DNA of 16,104 nt. Source: Nitrospinaceae bacterium (GTDB lineage: Bacteria > Nitrospinota > Nitrospinia > Nitrospinales > VA-1). Of this stretch, positions 7,323 through 13,538 are shown piece by piece (the first letter of the stretch is position 1; the number at the start of each line of letters is the position of its first letter). Both the position numbers and the translations under genes were made by a program. The notes below the pieces were generated by a model. That model was not told the origin of the DNA. It saw only the letters and a program-made list of their open reading frames with translations, and searched no databases. Where the stretch lies: NCBI GenBank assembly GCA_029261675.1, contig JAJDBA010000008.1:1-16104 (forward strand), given 5' to 3'.

Positions 7323-7784
7323 TTACCGTTTAAGCCTCTTTTCTTTTGCGCAACCCCCTTGGTTTCCCATATCGCAGGCTTTTTTATAGTATTGGATGGC
7401 CTTTTTCTGTCTGCCTTCTTTGTAATTTAGAGTGCCAAGGTTAAAGCAGGAAGGGTCTTCTCCGGCTTCACAGGCTTTATCAAACATTTTTCGAGCCTGT
7501 TTGAATCCTTTGCTATAGGGAGTGCTTTTCTGGGCTAGAATAATTCCACCATTGGTGCAACCCGTCATATAGCCCGCATCGCAAGCTTTCTCATAAAACT
7601 TGAGTGCCATTTTATTATCTCTTTCAACGATCCGGTGGCGCTCGCCCATTTTAAAACAGGCAGTTGAATTCCCTTCTGCACAGAGGGCTTCTAATTTTTC
7701 TTCTTGAGTTTGTTCTGCCAAGGCAGATGGAGCGAAAATTGTAATGGTCATCAGGATAACCACAGCTTTTATAAAATATTTCAC
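7323..7784 (-). CDS. Secreted Sel1/Hcp-type cysteine-rich repeat protein
   Basis: The 153-residue protein has a Sec signal peptide (about 1-23, ending APSALA). It then carries Sel1-like alpha/alpha repeats of about 32-37 residues (for example AIQYYKKACDMGNQGGC). Each repeat unit has a Cys-x7-Cys pair: C35/C43, C68/C76, C105/C113 and C137/C145. That is the pattern of the Helicobacter cysteine-rich (Hcp) proteins, where each pair forms a disulfide linking the two helices, and it fits a periplasmic location. Sel1 proteins are adaptors in signalling or envelope complexes. The start is GTG, with AGAGG 5 nt upstream. It is the first gene of a bicistron with LRR-2. The exact role is unknown. Confidence 0.82.
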   Translation of the reverse strand: MKYFIKAVVILMTITIFAPSALAEQTQEEKLEALCAEGNSTACFKMGERHRIVERDNKMALKFYEKACDAGYMTGCTNGGIILAQKSTPYSKGFKQARKMFDKACEAGEDPSCFNLGTLNYKEGRQKKAIQYYKKACDMGNQGGCAKEKRLKR

Positions 7785-7827
7785 GTCGACCTCTTTTCCA
7801 ATGGGTAAAAGGTTTTTATCTCGTCAA

Positions 7828-7836
7828 ATTATATCA
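7828..7836 (-). promoter_or_regulatory. Extended -10 promoter candidate for Sel1-LRR bicistron
   Basis: Read on the minus strand this is TGATATAAT: a perfect TATAAT -10 with an upstream TG (extended -10). It sits about 45 bp before the GTG start of the Sel1 gene. No good -35 is seen 16-18 nt upstream, which is tolerable for an extended -10 promoter. Confidence 0.45.
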
Positions 7837-8013
7837 TAGGCTTTTTTTAAAGGTTGGAAAAGCTTTCTGGGAATGAGTAACTGATTTAGAATCTTTCGTT
7901 TGCATCATTGTAGATATTTTATTAACCTTCATAGAACCTATAAAATGAAATACCTCGTTTTTTTTAAAGGCTTGATTCTTCAATCCATTAGATAATTAAT
8001 AAGTGGAATATTC

Positions 8014-8535
8014 GTGAATATTGTAATGCTGGGTTATCGTGGTACAGGAAAGTCGGTGATTTCAAAAATACTTTCCGTGAAGCTACGTATGGAACTATAT
8101 AAAATCGATGATTTGATTTCTCGCTCTGCTGGTAAAACGATTCCTGAAATTGTTGCTGAAGAGGGTTGGGATAGTTTTCGAAAACGGGAATCCGAAATCG
8201 TAGCCAAAGTTTCTGGTAAGGCTAAAAATAGTATCATTGATTGTGGGGGTGGAGTGGTTCTAGACAATGCGAATATTGTAAGCCTGAAAAAAGACGGAGT
8301 ATGCGTTGTTCTCACAGCCAGTCTTGAAACAATAATGAAAAGAATTCGTCATGATCGAAACCGGCCGGCTTTGCAAAGTGGAATGAGTTTTGAAGAGGAG
8401 CAGAAAAAAAACATGGCGGAGCGGGAAGAGAAATATCGAGCCGCTGCAGATTTTTTATGTGATACCTCAAATCGTCGGCCTGGAGAAACAGTGACAGAAA
8501 TAACCGAGTTTTTAAAAGGCAAGGGGTGGATTTGA
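8014..8535 (+). CDS. aroK: Shikimate kinase
   Basis: It phosphorylates shikimate to shikimate-3-phosphate with ATP, in the chorismate pathway in the cytoplasm. The 173-residue length is normal for the family. Visible motifs are Walker A GYRGTGKS (7-14), the substrate-binding Asp pair in YKIDDL (about 32-33), FRKRE (55-59, shikimate-binding Arg), CGGG (77-80, shikimate-binding and Walker B region) and RNRPAL (115-120, LID arginine). The start is GTG at 8014. An internal ATG 12 nt downstream would remove the first beta-strand and is unlikely. Other aro genes are not nearby. It leads a compact operon whose second gene is an LRR protein starting 1 nt after its stop. Confidence 0.93.
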   Translation: MNIVMLGYRGTGKSVISKILSVKLRMELYKIDDLISRSAGKTIPEIVAEEGWDSFRKRESEIVAKVSGKAKNSIIDCGGGVVLDNANIVSLKKDGVCVVLTASLETIMKRIRHDRNRPALQSGMSFEEEQKKNMAEREEKYRAAADFLCDTSNRRPGETVTEITEFLKGKGWI

Positions 8536-8536
8536 A

Positions 8537-9349
8537 ATGATGAGTCCTATGTTTGAGAGTCTGGTGGTGAATAGCTTGACGATTCTAGCCGATGAACCAG
8601 ATGATGCTACCGCTATGGTGTGGAATGAGACAGAAACCCAAGCAGAGTTGGAAGGTAATGAAAAAGCGATTTACCGACTTGACTTGAACGATAAAGAAAT
8701 TTTGCTGGAAGATATAGAAGACCTGATCACCTATGGCAAAATCCATAAGGTCAAAGACTTCAGGCTCGATAAGAATGAATTTTTTGATGAAGGAGTGGAG
8801 TTGTTGGCCGAAGCTTCGGCTTTGGAAAAGTTGTTGACCCTTTCCCTTGCTCACAACAAGCTTAGTGATAACGCAGTCAGATCGCTTGCCGCGTCAAAGG
8901 TTATTATTAATCTGCAAAAATTATTTTTGCAGGGAAACCAAATTGGTGCTGGAGGTGTACAAGCCTTAGTGGAATCTGACAGCCTTACAAACCTACAGCT
9001 TTTGTATCTCAATTCCAACCCTATAGGTCCACAAGGAGCTGAGTTTTTGGGTGGCCCGAGTAAAATGATGCTGTTACAGGAACTTTATTATCAAAACACA
9101 GGTTTGGGAGAACAAGGACTGCAGGCACTTTGTGAATCGGAAAATTTTAAAAACCTCAAACTTCTTTCTCTATCAAATAACGGGCTGGACGACCATGCTG
9201 CGGAATTGCTTTATCATTCAAAAGCTTTTCCAGAACTCGAAACGCTGGATCTTTATCACAATAAAATCAGCGACCAAGCTGTAGATCAGCTTCGATCTTC
9301 TCCTAATTTCCCCAAATTAAAAGCTTTGCAAGTCGACTGGCGAAGTTGA
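8537..9349 (+). CDS. Leucine-rich repeat protein, ribonuclease-inhibitor type (LRR-3)
   Basis: The 270-residue protein has an N-terminal region of about 70 residues including a degenerate capping repeat (AIYRLDLNDKEIL). It continues with eight repeats whose cores begin at about residues 72, 99, 126, 153, 180, 207, 234 and 261, an unbroken 27-residue period. Cores such as LQKLFLQGNQI and LETLDLYHNKI alternate with helix-forming GxxGxxAL segments. No signal peptide or membrane segment is visible. It starts 1 nt after aroK; two adjacent ATGs (8537 and 8540) are possible starts, with GGTGGA just upstream. It is in frame and tightly packed in an otherwise housekeeping operon. It is paralogous to the LRR proteins at 5691-6635 and 6658-7317. 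Molecular role is unknown. Confidence 0.85.
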   Translation: MMSPMFESLVVNSLTILADEPDDATAMVWNETETQAELEGNEKAIYRLDLNDKEILLEDIEDLITYGKIHKVKDFRLDKNEFFDEGVELLAEASALEKLLTLSLAHNKLSDNAVRSLAASKVIINLQKLFLQGNQIGAGGVQALVESDSLTNLQLLYLNSNPIGPQGAEFLGGPSKMMLLQELYYQNTGLGEQGLQALCESENFKNLKLLSLSNNGLDDHAAELLYHSKAFPELETLDLYHNKISDQAVDQLRSSPNFPKLKALQVDWRS

Positions 9350-9356
9350 GATTGGT

Positions 9357-9986
9357 ATGGCTCAAAAACTTCCGAGTAGAAAAGTAATTCTCAAGCATTT
9401 CGATTTGCGGGACCCGGTCATGGCGGCGACGATTCGCGAAAAAGGTGCCTTCAAGCTGAGTAGAAATCGCAATTATTTTCAAGTTTTGTGTAAGGCTATC
9501 ATTGGTCAGCAAATCTCAATAAAAGCGGCCGAGTCGATCACGCAACGTTTTCAAAGGTTGTTTCAAGGGCATAATCCAACACCTGAAAAGGTAGCTGTTA
9601 TTTCTGTGGCTAAGCTAAGGCAATCAGGTTTGTCTGGACAGAAAGTGAAATACTTGAAAGACCTGAGTGTGAGGTTTTTAGATGGCTCTATAAGAACGCA
9701 TCGTCTCGCGTACCAAACTAATGAAGAGGTGATTGAAGCTCTTACGTCTGTTTATGGCATCGGTAGGTGGACCGCAGAAATGTTCCTTATATTTTCTTTG
9801 AACCGGTTCGATGTTTTACCCGTAGGTGATTTAGGGCTCAAAGCAGGAATCAAAAAGATTTATAATATGCGTGGCTTGCCATCGCCGAAAAGAATGCTTG
9901 CTCTAGGAAAAAAATGGCACCCCATGGAAACCGTAGCCACTTGGTATGCCTGGCGGATACAAGACGCAGAAATCATAACCTATTAA
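9357..9986 (+). CDS. HhH-GPD DNA glycosylase, AlkA/3-methyladenine type
   Basis: This base-excision-repair enzyme removes alkylated bases from DNA. The 209 residues cover the compact AlkA/MagIII-like core without the extra N-terminal domain of E. coli AlkA. The family pattern is visible: AIIGQQIS (48-55), a helix-hairpin-helix at LTSVYGIGRWTAEMFL (129-144), and the catalytic Asp in LPVGDLG (D158). The C-terminal WHPMETVATWYAWR (187-200) matches the conserved ending of this subfamily. No four-Cys iron-sulfur cluster is present, unlike EndoIII/MutY. It starts 7 nt after LRR-3 and lies 14 nt before the O-methyltransferase, so co-transcription with aroK is likely. The Shine-Dalgarno is weak. Confidence 0.9.
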   Translation: MAQKLPSRKVILKHFDLRDPVMAATIREKGAFKLSRNRNYFQVLCKAIIGQQISIKAAESITQRFQRLFQGHNPTPEKVAVISVAKLRQSGLSGQKVKYLKDLSVRFLDGSIRTHRLAYQTNEEVIEALTSVYGIGRWTAEMFLIFSLNRFDVLPVGDLGLKAGIKKIYNMRGLPSPKRMLALGKKWHPMETVATWYAWRIQDAEIITY

Positions 9987-10000
9987 ACTTTAAGGTATTT

Positions 10001-10633
10001 ATGGATTTTATTAATGAAAAAATTGAAGAGTATGCTTTCAATCACACCAGTTACGAAGGAGACCTGTTAAAACGTTTAGAGGAAGAGACCTATGAAAAAC
10101 TGGAAATTCCCCAAATGACAACGGGAAGAATTGAAGCCAGGTTGCTTAAATTATTAGCGCGACTTGTAAGTGCCAAGCGCATTTTAGAGATCGGTACCTT
10201 TGCCGGATACAGTGCCCTTTCCATGGCGGAAGCATTGCCCGAGGAAGGCGAGCTGGTGACATGTGAGGAAGACCCGGTGGCAATCGCCTTTGCTAGAAAA
10301 TATTTTGATCTGAGTTCGAATGGAAAAAAGATAACTCAGATGGAAGGCCCGGCGATGGAGTCCTTGAAATCCATTAAGGGACCATTCGATATGGCTTTTA
10401 TAGATGCGGATAAAGAAAACTACAGCAATTATTATGAAACCATTTTGCCGATGATTCACTCAGGAGGACTGATAGCCGTCGATAATGTTTTGTGGAGTGG
10501 ACGGGTGCTTGATCCGAAAGATAAATCTGACAAGGCGATTCATCAGTTCAACGAAAGAGTGATTCAGGATGAAAGAGTGGAATCGGTTTTACTCACCGTG
10601 CGAGATGGATTGAATTGCATTATTAAGAATTAA
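10001..10633 (+). CDS. Class I SAM-dependent O-methyltransferase (family 3, caffeoyl-CoA/catechol type)
   Basis: It is predicted to transfer methyl from SAM to a hydroxyl on a catechol-like or related substrate, using a divalent metal. In the 210 residues the SAM motif EIGTFAGYS is at 63-71, the acidic residue binding SAM ribose is in CEED (88-91), and metal-site residues appear as FIDADKENY (133-141) and AVDNVLWSG (159-167), giving D135, D161 and N162. Length and order match the stand-alone bacterial COMT-like enzymes. The frame is open from 9914, overlapping the glycosylase, but the ATG at 10001 has TAAGG 5 nt upstream and gives the family's usual N-terminus. It is the last gene of the aroK operon. 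Substrate is unknown. Confidence 0.9.
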   Translation: MDFINEKIEEYAFNHTSYEGDLLKRLEEETYEKLEIPQMTTGRIEARLLKLLARLVSAKRILEIGTFAGYSALSMAEALPEEGELVTCEEDPVAIAFARKYFDLSSNGKKITQMEGPAMESLKSIKGPFDMAFIDADKENYSNYYETILPMIHSGGLIAVDNVLWSGRVLDPKDKSDKAIHQFNERVIQDERVESVLLTVRDGLNCIIKN

Positions 10634-10736
10634 TTGCCATTCTTGAGAAACGGGAAAGGTTGATCGCTGTTTGGCTCTGTGTTAGCGTTGTGAAAAATTT
10701 TTAAACGATTAATAATTTCTATGGGATCAGAACTTT

Positions 10737-11204
10737 ATGGCTGAAACATTAGGCAGTCTTGTCGACAAGCTTTCAATAAAAAATCTAAGAATCTGGCATC
10801 TCGAAGAAGCATTGGAAAAAGATAGTGGGTCTGAAGAATTGAAAGCCAAACGCGATTTGGCGGACAAACAAAGGCAGAATCTTGTGCAAGAGATCAATGG
10901 TTTTCTCGTTGCCGCCTTGCAGGGGGAGGTTTGTATTCGCGATGAAAAAATAAAGATGTACACCAACACCAATGTTTCCTCATCGGATAGTATAAAAAAA
11001 CTGGGAGAAGCCGTCAGCGAGTTGGCTTTTAGAAATATAAAACTCTGGCATTGTGAAGATGAGGTAAGGCGAACCGATTTGGCGGATTCAGAAATTGTGA
11101 AAATAAAAAGGCAAATCGATACGACCAATCAGGAACGCAACAACTTGATGGATAAAGTAGATGAAATTCTTCAGACTGAATCTGAAGATAAACGCGGGTC
11201 TTAG
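10737..11204 (+). CDS. DUF4254-like protein with internal duplication
   Basis: The 155-residue helical protein consists of two related halves. The first is about 4-59 (LGSLVDKLSIKNLRIWHLEE); the second is about 89-147 (LGEAVSELAFRNIKLWHCED). Each has a helix with IKNLxxWHxE(E/D) followed by a second helix ending RQNL/RNNL-xxxINGFL or -xxxVDEIL. The pattern matches what I recall of DUF4254, a family of unknown function often found near cell-surface polysaccharide genes; this assignment is from memory. The paired Trp-His-x-Glu motifs could bind a metal or ligand. No signal peptide. The start ATG has only a weak GGGA upstream. The stop overlaps that of the convergent lipoprotein gene by 4 nt. 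Confidence 0.7.
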   Translation: MAETLGSLVDKLSIKNLRIWHLEEALEKDSGSEELKAKRDLADKQRQNLVQEINGFLVAALQGEVCIRDEKIKMYTNTNVSSSDSIKKLGEAVSELAFRNIKLWHCEDEVRRTDLADSEIVKIKRQIDTTNQERNNLMDKVDEILQTESEDKRGS

Positions 11205-12019
11205 AGGTAGGTGTCCAGCAATTCCTTTCTTTTACGATTATACTCCTCTTCATCTACCAGGTTTTTATCGTAGAGGCCCTTTAGAAATTGTAGTTTCTTT
11301 TCCAGTTCAGTATCTTCTGTGGATTTTTTTCTTGTCGGTGCAGGTGCCGACTTTCTAGAAGGTTCGGCTCGGACTCGACGTTGTTTTCTGGCTTTTTGTG
11401 TAGGCTCGGGCTCTTGATATGCTTGGGGTTGTTTTCCTGAATTTTTGGGTAAAGAGACTGTAATCCAATTTTCCTGAGCTACGGACCCAAGGGGCTTTTC
11501 TACAAAATAAAACTGTTGTTTTGAACTTGGTACCAATCTCCATCGGGTTCCTCCCCAGCCTGTAAAAGAACGCGTCGAGAAAACTCCACCCTGAATTTTG
11601 GAGAACTTCCAGTTCAACTTTCTATTGCTGACAAAAACAACTCCGGCGGTTGTTCCTTCAGGACCCTCTATTTCAAAATAAACAACTTTATTGGGAGTAG
11701 AATGGCTTAATCCTTTTGTGATAAGCCGGGCGAAACGATTTGTTTCTTCACGCGAGAAAACAGGTTTCTTCTTTCCAAAAAGATTCATCTCTTCATATAC
11801 TATAGATCGCATTTGCTGACGCACTTGATCTTCAGACAATTGCACCGGACGCAATTTTAAACTTGCTACTTCATATCCGGCAGCCGTTTTGGCTTTATAC
11901 ATCATGGTGAAATCTTTGGTCTTAAGTTTCTTTTCAGGGGTGAAAGAGCAACCCGTAGTTAACCCGAGTAGCAGGGCGAATATAAGGAGGAAAGTCAGGC
12001 TTGGTTTATATGATTTCAT
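11201..12019 (-). CDS. Lipoprotein with C-terminal SHOCT domain
   Basis: The 272-residue protein starts with a lipoprotein signal (MKSYKPS, hydrophobic core, LTTGC with lipidated Cys at 24), so it is membrane-anchored on the outer side of the cytoplasmic membrane. Residues about 35-190 form a mixed alpha/beta domain that I do not recognise. Then comes a very basic, Pro-rich linker (about 195-235), and last a short helical SHOCT module (241-271, LQFLKGLYDKNLVDEEEYNRK). SHOCT is a small oligomerisation or interaction module found at the end of many bacterial proteins. No clear Shine-Dalgarno precedes the start. It lies 19 nt downstream of the methyltransferase and probably shares its transcript. 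Confidence 0.75.
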   Translation of the reverse strand: MKSYKPSLTFLLIFALLLGLTTGCSFTPEKKLKTKDFTMMYKAKTAAGYEVASLKLRPVQLSEDQVRQQMRSIVYEEMNLFGKKKPVFSREETNRFARLITKGLSHSTPNKVVYFEIEGPEGTTAGVVFVSNRKLNWKFSKIQGGVFSTRSFTGWGGTRWRLVPSSKQQFYFVEKPLGSVAQENWITVSLPKNSGKQPQAYQEPEPTQKARKQRRVRAEPSRKSAPAPTRKKSTEDTELEKKLQFLKGLYDKNLVDEEEYNRKRKELLDTYL

Positions 12020-12038
12020 ATTTTGCTAATTTAATTTT

Positions 12039-12599
12039 TTAAAGCTTTTGTGCAATCAAAGAGGCGAAGGCCTCTGGGTTTTCATCAACTTCTCTGTACC
12101 GTAATATCCGAAAACCTTCAAAAGCTTTGAGTAGCTCATTATGTTCCAGTACCCATTGCCTTTTAAAACTACTGTACTTTAAGTAATCGACAGAAAACGT
12201 TTCGTAAAACAAAATGCCGCCTGTCTTTAAAGTATTACGTATTTCCGGGAACAAATTGCGTTCGAGGAAATTGAAACAAAGAACGAGATCGTACTCATTT
12301 TTGGGTAAGGAACTATTGTCTAGATCGGCGGAAAGCGTTGTAATCTTTACGTTTTTTTCGCTTGCGAGAGCATGGGCTTTGCTGAGAGCAACTTCGGATA
12401 TATCCATGCAAACTACCTCATAACCCAACGATGCGGCAAAAACCGAGTTTCTACCTTCCCCAGCGGCAATATCGAGTGCTTTTCCCTTGCTAGAGAGCAG
12501 TCCTGTATGGGTTGTGAGCCAGTCTGAAGGGGTTTTTGCCGAAATACGATCATCATCGCTATATTTGGCATCCCATTTTTCCTTGTCTTTTAAAGACAT
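12039..12599 (-). CDS. Class I SAM-dependent methyltransferase (TehB-like)
   Basis: The 186-residue cytoplasmic enzyme starts with KEKWDAKYS (6-14), a segment typical of TehB/TPMT-like methyltransferases. It carries the SAM-binding motif ALDIAAGEGRNS (41-52), an acidic residue after the second strand in VCMDIS (63-68), the FDLV-type strand at YDLVLCFNFL (103-112) and a TGGILFYETF strand (126-135). The substrate is not evident; small molecules such as tellurite, or thiols, are possible in this group. AGGAAG lies 5 nt before the ATG, and a sigma70-like promoter is found upstream. It is the first gene of a two-gene unit with the SHOCT lipoprotein, divergent from rplU. Confidence 0.87.
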   Translation of the reverse strand: MSLKDKEKWDAKYSDDDRISAKTPSDWLTTHTGLLSSKGKALDIAAGEGRNSVFAASLGYEVVCMDISEVALSKAHALASEKNVKITTLSADLDNSSLPKNEYDLVLCFNFLERNLFPEIRNTLKTGGILFYETFSVDYLKYSSFKRQWVLEHNELLKAFEGFRILRYREVDENPEAFASLIAQKL

Positions 12600-12635
12600 A
12601 TAAACTTCCTGATAATAGTTTTCATTTATAATATC

Positions 12636-12664
12636 ATAATAAAGGTGTAAGAAATCAATAACAA
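12636..12664 (-). promoter_or_regulatory. Sigma70-type promoter for the methyltransferase-lipoprotein unit
   Basis: On the minus strand TTGTTA (12664-12659) is followed after exactly 17 nt by TATTAT (12641-12636). That is 4/6 and 5/6 matches to the -35 and -10 consensus. It lies about 37 bp before the start codon. Confidence 0.5.
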
Positions 12665-12762
12665 GCCGCTCGGTTGTAACAGAGGGAATCGGATAGAGCG
12701 TTAAGCCTTTTACTTTTTCGTTCTAAATGCTTATTTAAAGGTTCTGTTGGTTAAGCAAAGTC

Positions 12763-12791
12763 TTGACATAAGCCTATTTTTTTTCTAAGAT
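12763..12791 (+). promoter_or_regulatory. Strong sigma70-type promoter for rplU-rpmA-obg
   Basis: A perfect TTGACA (12763-12768) is separated by 17 nt from TAAGAT (12786-12791). The spacer is T-rich. The expected transcription start is near 12798, giving a 5' leader of about 64 nt before the rplU ATG. This is the best promoter match in the window, as expected for a ribosomal protein operon. Confidence 0.75.
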
Positions 12792-12861
12792 ACCTGTTTT
12801 ATTTATAACTAGAGGGGCAAGGAATTGTCGTCTTCTTTTGTTATTTTCAGGAGTGATGGGA

Positions 12862-13173
12862 ATGATTGCAGTAATTCAAACGGGTGGTAAGCAGTATAAA
12901 GTGTCTGAAGGCGATGAGATTCAGGTCGAAAAGCTGGAAGGCAATGTGGGCGAAAGTGTTAATCTAGACAAAGTTCTCATCTGCGGAGAAGGAGAGTCTG
13001 CAAAAGTAGGAACTCCATTTCTAGAAGGTTGTTCCGTCGTCTGTGAAGTGACAGAACAATATAGAGACAAAAAGATCATCGTATTCAAAAAACATCGAAG
13101 AAAAAATTATCGCAGAAAAAATGGACATCGTCAGTCATTGACACGTTTGAAGGTCACTGCAATTAACGCATAA
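12862..13173 (+). CDS. rplU: 50S ribosomal protein L21
   Basis: L21 binds 23S rRNA in the large ribosomal subunit. The 103-residue product begins MIAVIQTGGKQYKV, the hallmark L21 start, and has the conserved C-terminal KKHRRKNYRRKNGHRQ stretch (rRNA binding), followed by LTRLKVTAI. The frame is open from 12838, but the ATG at 12862 was chosen because AGGAG lies 8 nt upstream and the product then has the exact family N-terminus and length. First gene of the rplU-rpmA-obg cluster, behind a strong promoter. Confidence 0.97.
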   Translation: MIAVIQTGGKQYKVSEGDEIQVEKLEGNVGESVNLDKVLICGEGESAKVGTPFLEGCSVVCEVTEQYRDKKIIVFKKHRRKNYRRKNGHRQSLTRLKVTAINA

Positions 13174-13192
13174 TAATTGGGGAAAATGAAAC

Positions 13193-13450
13193 ATGGCACA
13201 TAAAAAAGGACAAGGAAGTACTTCAAACGGTCGAGACAGCAGAGGGCAAAGGCTGGGCGTGAAAAGATATGGCGGTCAAGCGGTAAAAGCCGGAGAAATT
13301 CTGGTGCGCCAACGTGGTACTTCTTTTCACCCAGGAGATAATGTTGGGCTGGGAAGCGACTATACGATTTTTTCAAAAATTGCAGGCGTGGTTAAGTTTG
13401 AACATCGTGACCGCAAAACGCAAAAAATTAGTGTTCATCCACAAAACTGA
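13193..13450 (+). CDS. rpmA: 50S ribosomal protein L27
   Basis: L27 sits near the peptidyl-transferase centre, with its N-terminal tail reaching the tRNA ends. The 85-residue protein starts MAHKKGQGSTSNGRDS, where most bacteria have GGGS at the same place, and continues GQRLGVKRYGGQ and GDNVGLG, all typical. There is no N-terminal cleavable extension of the Firmicutes type; the start Met is followed directly by AHKKG. GGGGA lies 9 nt before the ATG, and the gene follows rplU by 19 nt. Confidence 0.97.
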   Translation: MAHKKGQGSTSNGRDSRGQRLGVKRYGGQAVKAGEILVRQRGTSFHPGDNVGLGSDYTIFSKIAGVVKFEHRDRKTQKISVHPQN

Positions 13451-13467
13451 CACTGCCCCTCCATTCT

Positions 13468-13488
13468 AAGCTTTTCCAGACAAAGCTT
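13468..13488 (+). terminator. Hairpin 1 in rpmA-obg gap
   Basis: AAGCTTT (13468-13474) and AAAGCTT (13482-13488) are perfect 7-bp arms around a 7-nt loop. It is A-rich and U-poor downstream, so it is more likely an RNA-stability or attenuation element than a classic terminator. Starts 17 nt after the rpmA stop. Confidence 0.35.
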
Positions 13489-13501
13489 GAAAAACCACCT
13501 A

Positions 13502-13520
13502 GGGCTATTTTTAATAGCCC
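13502..13520 (+). terminator. Hairpin 2 in rpmA-obg gap, possible attenuator
   Basis: GGGCTATT (13502-13509) pairs perfectly with AATAGCCC (13513-13520) over a 3-nt TTT loop. No run of T follows, only ATTCAAACTTT. It ends 18 nt before the obg ATG and could reduce read-through from the ribosomal genes into obg, or block ribosome loading. Confidence 0.45.
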
Positions 13521-13538
13521 ATTCAAACTTTAAAATTA

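Noticed and set aside
8014..8535. Other P-loop kinase, such as gluconate or adenylate kinase
   Set aside because: The FRKRE, GGG and RNRPAL positions and the 173-residue length fit shikimate kinase specifically.
5691..9349. LRR proteins as secreted effectors (IpaH or GALA type)
   Set aside because: No F-box, no E3-ligase domain, no secretion signal and no secretion genes nearby; repeat length is of the RI class.
9914..10000. Upstream extension of the O-methyltransferase frame into the glycosylase gene
   Set aside because: The 29 extra residues overlap a conserved glycosylase ending and lack family similarity; the ATG at 10001 has its own ribosome site.
10727..11128. Minus-strand frame of 133 codons opposite the DUF4254-like gene
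   Set aside because: The plus-strand frame has recognisable internal repeats; the reverse product is Ser/Phe-rich with no family resemblance.
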